Origin: Ophiodon elongatus | Taxonomy: Eukaryota > Chordata > Actinopteri > Perciformes > Hexagrammidae | NCBI GenBank assembly: GCA_016806645.1 | Contig: JACSYO010001876.1 | Coordinates: forward strand, 645,501-709,500 | Direction of reading: 5' to 3' | Length of the DNA: 64,000 nucleotides | Part shown: positions 54,656 through 64,000 of the stretch, one piece after another | How positions within the stretch are numbered: position 1 is the first letter of the stretch | How the letters are laid out: each line of letters begins with the position of its first letter | The notes under the pieces: generated by a model | Told to the model about the DNA's origin: nothing | The model's database searches: none | The model's input: the letters and a program-made list of their open reading frames with translations, nothing else | Made by a program: the position numbers and the translations under genes

Positions 54656-55423
54656 CTTTTCAATCATGAATACTTGTGTTTTTAGTTGTAATATATCTCT
54701 TACTCTGCACTGTGTGTTATGATAGTAATTGTTATATAGAATATATGTGTGCATGATTGTTAAATTTCATGAATCAGCTGGTGTTTTGCAAGTGATTGAC
54801 ATGCAGGTTATAATATTCACTCAAATGGAAATTACTGGCGTTAGCTTCCTTTTACCGGCTCTAGTAAAGTCAAAGCTAACTCTAAAAATTAAACCGATAC
54901 TTGGCTCGAAAGGTAAGAAGTTAAAGTTTAGTTTAACACCATTAAATCGGCTGAAAACGTTATACGATCATTTTAAATCAATATTTTAAGTGGAATTCTA
55001 TTGGAACGTTAGCTAAAAACTGTTCGGCTCAGGACACAATTCCGTTACCGACTGAATACTCAAATAATATTTACTCTTTCGGGGGACAATAAGCAAAATA
55101 CAAATAACAGTCTTTGAACTAAGAAACAGTATTTAATAACAACAATACTTAACTCTAATTGGGCCCACACCAGCAGTCCCTTCAGTCAGCAGTGGCGTCC
55201 TCGGCATCAGCGACTCAGCAAACTGTAGCTTCACGTAGGTTCATTCACTCATAAACTCATAAACTCTAGACAAAACCCCTCAGGATTACCATGAAGGTGA
55301 CGTAATGTCCCTCTACAGTTAATCTCCCTTGTTCATAGAACACCAAACTTTCTACGCTCACGTTTTCTCTGCCTCTCTTCCATCTTCCGCCCTCCCCTTC
55401 CGCTTCTTCTCTGTTGTTTTAGT

Positions 55424-55470
55424 TAAGCCCCGCCCCCGCCTTTTCCGACCACCAATTACCGCAGGTGAGA
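55424..55470 (-). promoter_or_regulatory. GC-box and inverted CCAAT segment (right arm)
   Basis: Mirror of 48,425-48,470: reverse strand AATTGGTGG then GGCGGGGGCGGGGC. The surrounding bases, including a 63-codon frame of unknown nature, are identical to the left arm. Confidence 0.35.
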
Positions 55471-57114
55471 CGGAATGACACCTAGAGTACCCAATCAAAC
55501 CAGATAGAGCAACCTCAAGGCACAAACTTAACCCATTGTGTGCCTTCAATGTTGTCTAGGACTATTATTTATATAACTTTAACGATTTACATCCTACCTT
55601 ATTTAGGACTAAATTATCTTTTATTAAACTAAATTACTTTCTGTTTAATTACCTTACGGAGTTATTTAATGTAACTTATTAGGAACCCACTTGTTTTAAT
55701 AGTCTAGCTTTTTTCCACAGGGCTACATTAGTTTATTTATATTTTGGATCTGAATCTATGAAGTAGTCAAACCAATAAATAAAATTGTGAAATTTAAGGT
55801 TAAAAGTACACTGTTTCCCTCTGAGATGTAGTAGACTAGAAGTATAGAGTTAAATTAAATGAATACTCAACTTAAGTGCAAGTACCTAAAGGTTTTACTG
55901 AAATATAGTACCTTGTTACATTCCGCCACTGCTAGAACAAGAGCACAAAGTTCTTCATTGATCTAGCCTCTTAATGTTTCTCTATCTGTGGATAACACTA
56001 ATTATGGACAGTTATTGCCTTGCTTAAACAAGTGCTTTACTTTTTCATTTTTAAACAGGATGACAGGTGAGACAGGAAAGTATGAAAAGACAGGTGAGAG
56101 GAGTCAAAAAGTCTTTTGATTGAACTTATGTCAACATCGACAACAGAACAACTGTCTGAAGCCCATCTCATGTCAGTGGACTCGCTAAATAACTTAGAAC
56201 AGATTACCTTTTGTTGTGTGTGATTTGCTAGAGCCCTCCCCAACCAGCGGCATCTTTTCATCCAACCAACCTCTTAAAACGCAAGCAAAGTGAGAATAAC
56301 AGACTTAATATATTTAATACATGCAATGAAATAGGCTCTACATTTGGTTGGTGCCTACAGAATAAACATTTACGTGGTATTTTAAGGAAACTGTATTAGT
56401 GATTGGAAATAAAAATGATACAGGCAAAGTAAAAGGCATGCAAATAATAAAGGCTAGCAATGTCACTGGACAGTGTGTGCTTTCTTTACAAGATAAATAT
56501 TTTATCAGAAATTGCTATAATCTTCACGTTTACTCAAAATATTACCTTTGGCTGGATGTGGATCATGGTTTTGTCAAACTTCAGTCGTGGTTTTCTTTTT
56601 CAGCACTGATCTGTCTGTAAACATAAGAGCTGTCTTTTAGCAAATGAGTATTTAATACAGTGAAAAGTCATTAGTGTGCTTCAGTGCCATCACCAAGAAG
56701 GCCTCACACAGGATGATGCCCCTTCTACATGTACATTAACATAAGGTCTACACACGTGAATCAATGTTACATTAACACTCATCTTTAGGACTCTATCTTG
56801 CACATCGGAGATATTCTTAAAACTTGATATGTTGCCTGTTCCTGCACAAAACTGTACAGCTCTTTTTATTTAAATATATTTTTTGTAATATTTATTCATA
56901 TTTTATATATTATATATTCATCTTTTTTATATTTTCATGGTATGCACCAATATAACATGAAGAAACACTCTTAATATCTTGCATACATCTTACTATTATT
57001 TTTATTACTGTGCTTGCCGAAGGAACATGATTATTATTATTATTATTGTTATCATCTTGCATTTATCTTACTACTCTTAATGTTTTAACCCAATGCCATA
57101 GCAACCGCCTAGAG

Positions 57115-57365
57115 CAGACCTGGGCATTGTACGGCCCCGGGCCATAGCCGGCCCTTTGGCTGTCACTGACTGGCCTGCGGCACGATAGGAAATTAGGAAT
57201 AAAATGTAAATAAGTGTACATCATGCATACAGCTGCATTGCTGAAGTCAAAGGTAAAGCCGTGTGCTGAGTTTGTGGAGAACATGTCGCAGTGTTTCAGG
57301 ATTACAATTTGAATTGCCATTACGAGACGATACACGCGGAGAAACACAAATGCTCATGGCTGTAT
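57115..57365 (+). pseudogene. hAT element 5' end with BED-like finger (right arm)
   Basis: The end CAGACCTGGGCATTGTACGG starts at 57,115. From 57,240 the forward strand encodes VKGKAVC, a stop, then VCGEHVAVFQDYNLNCHYET and HAEKH, the Cys/His finger at the start of Charlie-like hAT transposases. The downstream transposase is missing and the solo LTR starts about 60 bases later. Confidence 0.65.
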
Positions 57366-57427
57366 ACTGATTTATTTTCTTTTTTTTATACCATAGAATG
57401 TCTAGCTTTTTGTAGTTTTACTGTTCG

Positions 57428-57894
57428 TGTCACGGTTAGGCCGTGCAGCCTGCATATCGTGTGTGTGTGTGTGTGTGTGTGTGTGCGGCTCCGACCTGGT
57501 CTCCTCCCGGCTTCCTCCTGATTCACTGCACCTGCCCAGTCAACCCAGCTGCCTTCCGTCAACTCATCACTCAACAGTATATCTACCCCGGTTCTTCATC
57601 CACTCTTCGCCAGATCGTTGTTACAACCTCAGTGGTATTTTGCCCGTTCTCGGCCGCGCAGTTTAAGATTCTTATTCGGAGTTCATCCAAGTGTTGTCCC
57701 TTGTTCTTCCGGTGCCTGCAGTTTGGATCCTCCCAGTCTGCCTGCCCTGCCTTGTCCTGCCCGGTTTCCACCCTCGCCCTCCTGTCCTTGGATTCTCCGC
57801 TGTTCCATGACAGTTTTCCCTGTGTGTCCTCCCGGAAATAAAATCCTTACATTCATACGCTCTACCTTTTGGTCCGCCACCACACCCTGTGACA
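57428..57894 (+). mobile_element. Solo LTR, gypsy type (right arm)
   Basis: TGTCACGGTTAGG to CACCCTGTGACA, 467 bp, with AATAAA at 57,837-57,842 and a GT microsatellite at about 57,460-57,485. Flanks GTTCG and GTTAG match at 4 of 5 positions, a plausible target duplication. Apart from a shorter microsatellite and a few substitutions it is the mirror of the left-arm LTR, so it inserted before the arm duplication. Confidence 0.75.
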
Positions 57895-58009
57895 GTTAGT
57901 CCCTCGCAAAAGTTGCCTGCATACCTGATGAAGATGAATTTTAGCAATTGAAAAAATATCTTTAAAAAGGAAACCATGTGTGTAAAAATAAAAATATTGA
58001 AACAGGCCT

Positions 58010-59157
58010 GTTTTTATCTTGTGGATCAATGTTGATCTGATCAAGATCCATTCCTTTATATTAAACAGCTGTCCTCGTTCCAGGGCCATGAGAGCTTTAC
58101 TTATCTTTGCCAGCTGAAGTGTGCCTTCAGGCAGTCCGTAATACTGCCGATGCACTTGTGATGTCGTGGCCAGGGAAGTCGGTGAGGTCATCCATTTCAT
58201 TGTCCTTTAAGTTGAGGACCTTTGACATAGTGGCCATGTGTTTTCTTAATTTGGTTCAGGATAATGTTTCTGATCCTGTTTCTGTGATGTATCACAGTTC
58301 CGACAAGTAACTCCATCAATGCCAGCATGTGAGGAGACTGGCAACCTTTCGTCCACATTTACCTTTAATCTCTATTCGTTGAAAGTGCTTACAAAGCTTC
58401 TTCTGAAGGTTTGATAGAGCGAGCTCTACATCTGGATGAGTCAACGAGGTATCTCTCTGTGTAAAAGCATTTGGGCTCATCTTGGACACTTCTCCTTCTC
58501 TTCTGCGATTTTTAAAAAGGATCACCTCACAAAGTGACACTTTTGCAAGTTCTGCTCAGTGCTTCTGACTTGGGTCTTCGAGTTTTGTCTGGCACTCCCT
58601 CCTTTGTATGTTGTGATGCTGGTGCATTTTTATTTCTTTTACATCTTCAGCAAAGGGAAGAAGATGTGGAGCATTCCATTTTGCCTCAGTCAAATTTCTG
58701 AGGGACTGGGATGACACACTCGTTCCATTTAGTGTCATAATATTTGCCATTTTCTTGAGGTTGTGTCCTAACTTCAGTGCCAAAGATGGTGTTTTGTACG
58801 TGTTAGTTTCCTCATTCAAGCCAGCCACATTATGAACCGCTTCAATCACATGAGGGAAATTAGCTGGTACAAAGAAATCTGCCGTCGTCTTCAACTTGCC
58901 ATTTTTCTTTCCTTGGAGAACTAGTCGCCCCGTCTCACGCATCTTTTGTCTGATGTATTCATGTTTTGTGACATCATGTCCGTGCTTATTGAAGAGGTGT
59001 GCCCCAAACTTCAATATGATTTTTCTCTTTCCGGACAACATTTGCAACCTCAATCTTCATGCATGCCAAGCACCAGCTTCCAAAATCATGCATTCACGCT
59101 GTCTGGAACTGGCTGAGCATATGAACAAAGGGCCTGCACTCTAGTTTTTCCTGGCGA
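58010..59157 (-). pseudogene. Tyrosine-recombinase-like gene, truncated (right copy)
   Basis: Same family as the left copy, on the reverse strand, starting only at the GKTRVQAL block (59,157-59,130). It includes HLFNKHGHDVTKHEYIRQKM, PSLALKLGHNLKKMANIM, EAKWNAPHLLPFAEDV, NRRREGEVSKM, the TKLRKH block and VHRQYYGLPEGTLQLAKIS. It shares the frame break between GHDI and VHRQ with the left copy, so that break predates the duplication. It differs from the left copy at about eight residues over the 130-residue central segment and retains about 30 bases lost there. The acidic N-terminus is not found outside the arm. Inactive. Confidence 0.6.
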
Positions 59158-59469
59158 CAGGAACATTAGGCAGTATTCATTTACTGACTAATGTAGCGAA
59201 AACGCGACAAGCCGAAATCTGCTAATTACATGATAAATATTTAGTCACATATAGTCTATTTTGATATATATTAGCATTAGAAGCAACCAATAAGTTGATA
59301 TGTATTTTTTATCTTGGCACAACTTGGCAATAATTCACCGGATTTAGCAGCCAAAATCCAAACGATCTTTCGGGCCGCACTTCCAGTTCCATCAACCGGG
59401 TGTATTTTCCACTCCGACCACTAGATGACGGCAAAGTGCTTCCAATACAATCCTTGGTATGTGTAAACT
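59158..59469. other. Unique flank right of the inverted repeat
   Basis: AT-rich flank without recognised gene. It begins exactly where homology to the left arm ends. It does not resemble the recombinase N-terminus found to the left of the left arm. Confidence 0.5.
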
Positions 59470-61366
59470 GTGCATCAGCAGGTATTAGTGGGATACATAC
59501 GCCACCTCTGCGGCATTAGACGCGAAAGCGATTTGTAGCAAATTCGTGACAATCGTCCACAAGGGGTTAAAGTGCTGTCGGTGGAAACTTCCAGAAGCTG
59601 GGATTCCAGATGTGAGGGCAAAGCAAAATAATTTTCAGTGGGATCCACAGAAAATGGGTCCAAAATCCACATGTGTCCGTCTCTGGCATCCTCAGGAAAG
59701 TATTCATCACATTTCTCTGCCAGTTGTGAGAGGTGCTGAAAGACTGAGTCACTGATCTTCACCTGAGGAGAGTTTTCCAAAATGTCAGACAAAAGTGGAA
59801 ACACATCCATCCTCTCTTCCTGGGCCCTCTTACTCCACAAAGCAAGTTTCCTCCTGAAAGCTTGAACTTTGTCTGCAACAACAAATATGTTGCTCTTTCT
59901 CCCTTGAAGTGAGATGTTCAGCTGGTTCAGCAGTGAAACAATGTCACAGAGGAAGTTTAGCTGTTAACTCCGTGTTGGCATAGCGATGTGCCAGAGGAGA
60001 TTTGTTCTCAGTGAGAAAAGAGAAGACCTCATTCCTCAGTTCAAACCTCTGGAGCGCCATCTCGCCTCACTGTGATAGAGCAGCTGGACATGATCTGCTT
60101 CCATGTCCTCACAAAGCTTGGCAAAACATCTGGAGTTCACAGCTCTACTTTTGATGAAGTTGATGGTTTTCACACTGACATCCATCACCTCATGGGACTC
60201 TGGTGACATATGTTTTGCTGCAAGGCTTTCACGGTGGAGAGAAGTGGGTCCATTTAGCTTCTGGTGCACGATCAAGTATCTCCTTGACGACGCCGATATG
60301 CCTGCCGGTCATTGACGCTGCACCATCACTGCACACCCCAACACAGTGCTGCCAGTTCAGGCTGTTCTCAGGGAAGTAGCTACCCATGCAGCGGAAACAT
60401 TCTTGAGCCATAGCTCATGTTGGTAGCTCTCCAGAAAACAGGATGGCTTCGTGCAAACTACTGTCCCAGCGATAGCAAACAGAAACCAGCAGCAGTGCCG
60501 CATCCGTGACATCAGTGGACTCGTCTAGTTGCAAAGAGACAACTGGGCTACCTTTTTTTTTTATTCTTTCCAGAAGCGGCTGCTGTATGTCTGAGGCTAT
60601 GTCCGCGATACGATGGCTCACAGTGTCATTTGAGAGTGGGATGGTCAGCAGCTTCTCCGCAGCAGCCTCTCCAATCATCTCACGGCACATCTCCACAGCA
60701 GCAGGCAGAACCAACTCCTCCGCTATGGTGAATGCTTTCTTACTTCGTGCCACACATCTGGCTACGAGGTAGCTGGCTTTCAAAGCACATTTGGAGTTGC
60801 CGGTCAGTGACACGACAGACCGTTTCTGCATCTGTAGCCCATTCTCCTTTCTCTTGAAACATTCCACCGGCTTTCCCTCGAGCGTCGGATGTTTGGTCTC
60901 TAGATGTCGCTTTAGTTGTGAAGGCTTTGTTGGATAGCGTTAGCCCACACTCCACACACTGGGCTCTCGGCTCTGCTCGTTACCTCCGTTCACAAAGCCA
61001 TACTTGAAGAAGTCAGGATTGTTCTTACGTAAACATTTAGACTCAAGGGGGGTTTGGCACCACTTTAATCTTAATTTTTTCGTTTTTAAATACTTCTCCA
61101 TAACCTTCGCTACAGGCTAACGGCTGGCTGAGTGTCTTCTTCTGCTTATTGGAGCTTGTTAAACAACTGACTGATGCATTACTGCCACCAAGTGGTGGGA
61201 AGCTATGTTGTAACTGAGCGTCTCATGAATAATAACAATATCTCTGTTATCGTCAATTGATAACCTATGCGGGCCCTCAAGGTGCAAAACTGAAAGTTTT
61301 TCGCGGCCCTCTAGGTGGCACTCGTGGCCCAATTGTGGGCCGAGGCCCCACGGTGAAGAATCACTG
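59470..61366 (-). pseudogene. hAT transposase (ZBED/SCAND3-like), decayed, with 5' TIR
   Basis: The reverse strand starts with a hAT end, CAGTGATTCTTCACCGTGGG (61,366 inward), then an ATG at 61,101 (MEKYLKTKKLRLKWCQTPLE). A BED-like finger follows in split frames (QCVECGLTLSN; KRHLETKHP), then FTIAEELVLPAAVEMCREMI, VVSLQLDESTDVTDAALLLV (first catalytic Asp, about 60,545-60,500), CVGVCSDGAASMTGRHIGVV (second, about 60,345), INFIKSRAVNSRCFAKLCED (about 60,150), HLSQLAEKCDEYFPED and WILDPFSVDP (about 59,660). The LLPF dimerisation block is missing. At least four frame changes. The family resembles transposases related to ZBED5/SCAND3/FAM200 proteins. Confidence 0.8.
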
Positions 61367-61904
61367 CTCTAAATCATCATCAAAAGCTTCTCTCTCTTCC
61401 GAAATCAATAGCAAGGCCCTCTGAGCAGAGAATCATTTGGCCATCTTGATCAGTTGTGATAAGGAGCCACACGGGCAAATTTGCAGCTGGGAGAGAGTAT
61501 GAGCAAATAAAGACTGGTTCCCGCAAGACAGAGGATCAAATGTGCGGGAATGTGAGAGCAGACAGGTGTCGGTACTTGAAATTTTCAACAATGTTGCAAC
61601 CTTGTGCAGGAACGGCAGGTGCAGAAACACTCACTCACTCACAGCAGGCCCAGACAGGAGGACAGAGTGAAGGAACACTGGACCTACAATTTCCACACTG
61701 GACCCAAACCTCCTGTATATAATATAAATGTGTAGTCATTGAAATGTGTTCTGATATATGTTCTTCACAGAGAATGAGCCTAATCGTATAATTTTTCTTT
61801 TGATTAAAAAAATGAAACCGGGTCCCACAGACCCGAACACCATACACGGGTTAAATATGTGAACCGTCAGCTTTTCTTTTCTTTTTTTTTTTTTTTTCCA
61901 AAGG
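61367..61904. other. Intergenic, no gene seen
   Basis: The bases next to the hAT end (CTCTAAAT) could be a target duplication but no partner was found on the left. A T-run lies at about 61,877-61,897. No gene. Confidence 0.5.
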
Positions 61905-62265
61905 CATCAACAGGGACCACAGATCCAATGTCTTCAGGAAGAGCGTTCCAAAGTGTCGGAGCCACCGCTTCCAAGGCACGGTCACTTTTAGTTTTTCAGT
62001 CGAGCTCGAGGGACGGCCAGTAAGCCCTGGTCAGAAGTTCTAAGTGACATACTGGTGACAGGTGTCTGTCACATGCAGAGCTCGAAGTGTGAAAACTAAA
62101 AGCTTAAAGTGAATCCTGAACTCAGTGGCAAGCCGATGTAAAGAGGGTAAGATGGGTGTGATGCGAGTCGGGGGATATAGAAGCGTGAATTATCATCTCT
62201 AGTTCAGTGTTTGTGATACAGCGGACCTCAGTTTGGTGATGTTTCTGAGATGGAAAAAGAAAAGA
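61905..62265 (-). pseudogene. L2/Maui-type LINE reverse-transcriptase C-terminus
   Basis: On the reverse strand, in several frames: EFRIHFKLLVF (about 62,118), LRTSDQGLLAVPRARLK (about 62,040), KSDRALEAVAPTLWNALPED (about 61,990-61,935). These follow the block order at the end of L2-clade ORF2 (position HFKILLLTYKAL, then SLRSSDQGLL, then FS..AP.LWN.LP). An upstream piece reads ITP.L.SLH. Heavily decayed. Together with the fragment at 29.7 kb it shows that L2 elements were active in this lineage, but the two are separate insertions. Confidence 0.75.
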
Positions 62266-64000
62266 AATCATATCCGGAACAATGAATCAACCAAGGAAAT
62301 AAAGTGCTGTTCACTGATTGGCCACAGGAAGTGAAAACATCATTCCTGCAACAATATTTTGGTTAGTGTGGACTTTCCACCAGAGTAGCTAAGATGAAGC
62401 TCCATAGTGCCACAGACATAGACACAGCTTCAGTATCAAACCAACTAGTTTCAACGTATTGGTTTAGTGTGGACTTTGCACCATCACTTCAGAGAGAAGT
62501 TACTTGGAGTGTGCAGTGTTTTGTCCTGTATCTAAATAACTTTCATTCTATTACAGCAAATTAATAGGAATGATAATCTGATTCCAGGCCTAACTTCAGA
62601 AATGATGCAGATTGAAGTCGTTGGCCTGCCAGACTTCCTCCCTGGATTTATAAATGAAGGAACAATGTTTCTTCTGCCTCTTATAATGTTCGTACAACTG
62701 CATCAGCTCGTGTGTTGTGGCTGTGAAGGACACTGTCCATCTTTTACAATTATTTTCTCCCATCAGTGACCTGAATTACTGCATGTGGCTTCATTTGACA
62801 GCAAAAGCCTGACTTCATTAATCCTCACTCCACAGGTCACACACAACTGCTCCAGGCCATACTTAGAAGGGACACTTATTAAAGCAGGACTTCCATTGAT
62901 AAGGTTCACATTCCTTACACACGGGCCACACTGCCTGCTCACTTGCTTTTTATGTTAGCAGGTTAAAGCAGCGGTTCATAGCTGAACTAGACATTTAAAA
63001 TGATCTTTTGACAGTGTATCGACATCCCACCAGCAACATTACTACAGTTCTGACGTCGGTATGTTGAACATGTCAGTTTCCGTTTTTCTGTGGACAGAAT
63101 CCCTGCTTTAGTTAACACAACACTTTTTATTCTGAAATATTTGCAGGACAGTGTTGTGGAAAATGCAGTGACTTAATTGTTATTTACAAGTGAGCACAGT
63201 TCTTCTTCACCTTTTTTTTTTTTTATATATAAGATCCATTTTTATTATGAAAGGCAAACTCAATACACAGCCATGCTGCAACATTAGCATTCAACTAGAG
63301 TCCCCTTTGTGTTCGCCTGATTAATGTATGTCGACTCACTTCCACTCGTCTCGGCTTTGTTTAGGTCTTCGTCAAATCCTGAGTAAGATATCTTGGATTC
63401 TCATCACTAACTTTTTCTGCTGTGTGTACATCTGGTGTGCAGGGGATTTAAAGTGCTACACGGTAGTCAAGGTAGGCTACATGCAGTGAAAGGCTTAGTC
63501 TACAAAAACCATCTGTCTAGATAAAAACGCAGTAAGGCCAGTGGGCAGGTTGGGCCACAAACACACTTACAATAAAATAATCTGTCTTTTCTGTCTTTTT
63601 CTGTCTTCTTTTTTCTTAATTATAGTGGAAAAGTAACTGAACATTTCTGTGTAAACATCTAAAAGAGTCTTGTTCGCAGGTCACTTGGCCGTGTCCGCCA
63701 TTCGTGGCTGCATTTATGCAGCTGTGGCACGACATCTTGTCTCATTAGTGACGCCTCACAACGGAAAACATCACACACGCCGACGTTACGAGCCAAAAAC
63801 TCTTCCGGTCTTCACGTCAACACTGAAAACTTAAAAAAAAAAAAAAAAATCTTTACCCTGGCCGAGCCCCATTTTCACACCATCTGGGTGTGTACGAACG
63901 GGCAAAATGCAAAGAAAGGCTATATTGCTTACAATTTGTGACTTCTTTTAGAAAAACTATCGCCAACTTGTCCTACTCCATTTACTCCCTCAGGTCAGAC
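62266..64000. other. Intergenic, no gene seen
   Basis: No reading frame, tRNA-like fold or transposon ends recognised over 1.7 kb. T-run at 63,210-63,223 and A-run at about 63,833-63,849. The sequence has mixed composition and could include unannotated non-coding exons or conserved elements that cannot be judged by eye. Confidence 0.5.

Larger units (their letters stand above)
54656..59157 (-). repeat. Large inverted repeat, right arm (4.50 kb)
   Basis: Reverse complement of 44,771-49,158. The inner boundary is at CTTTTCAATCATGAATAC (54,656), the outer at CTCTAGTTTTTCCTGGC (59,157). It carries about 84 bases near 54,784-54,870 and about 30 bases near 59,064-59,095 that the left arm lacks, so neither arm is simply a shortened copy. 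By eye the middle of the arms is nearly identical, while the ends differ more. Confidence 0.95.

Noticed and set aside
44771..59157. Inverted repeat as the ends of a Maverick/Polinton or Teratorn-type giant element
   Set aside because: The spacer has none of the polymerase, packaging or capsid genes of Mavericks and no herpesvirus-like genes as in Teratorn; only scattered broken transposases are present.
1..64000. CRISPR array, bacterial operons, attachment sites
   Set aside because: No regularly spaced repeats; composition, microsatellites and element types are vertebrate.

Overview
The window looks like gene-poor, transposon-rich DNA from a ray-finned fish, probably a spiny-rayed (percomorph) teleost. 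The evidence is the base composition, the many CA/GT microsatellites, several short repeats I recognise from percomorph genomes, and decayed copies of fish-type elements: L2/Maui and Tx1-group L1 retrotransposons, Ty3/gypsy, BEL/Pao, piggyBac, pogo/Tigger and hAT. I recognise no intact host protein-coding gene, and no reading frame is long and family-like enough to be one. Every coding entry below is a broken mobile-element gene or a doubtful exon. Family names come from remembered motifs, not from searches.

Region by region: 0-14 kb is mostly unique AT-rich DNA with dispersed repeats, a 116-bp inverted-repeat element at 8.1 kb and two clean hairpins at 12.5 and 13.7 kb. 14-20 kb holds two pairs of diverged duplicated repeats, two CTCF-like motifs (11.5 and 14.65 kb) and a stretch at 20.0-20.5 kb resembling a conserved non-coding element. 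At 21-22 kb a TTAA-flanked piggyBac-type element splits a 28S rRNA fragment. At 24.3-25.2 kb there is a short hAT element with near-perfect 8-bp target duplications and a tRNA-like sequence inside. 29-35 kb has L2 and Tx1-L1 fragments, a SINE and one unassigned exon-like stretch. 37.9-43.6 kb is a nest of gypsy, solo LTRs, BEL/Pao and an unassigned gag-like remnant.

The dominant structure is a large inverted repeat: left arm about 44,771-49,158, right arm about 54,656-59,157, around a 5.5-kb spacer. Both arms carry the same broken tyrosine-recombinase-like gene, solo LTR, hAT 5' fragment and GC-box promoter-like segment. The spacer holds fragments of a pogo-like transposase with a PHD finger, a PNMA-like gag, two piggyBac transposases and a hAT C-terminus. 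Beyond the right arm lie a larger hAT transposase pseudogene (59.5-61.4 kb) and an L2 reverse-transcriptase end (61.9-62.3 kb). The arms look like a duplicated block of older insertions rather than a functioning element, but their origin is the main open question.
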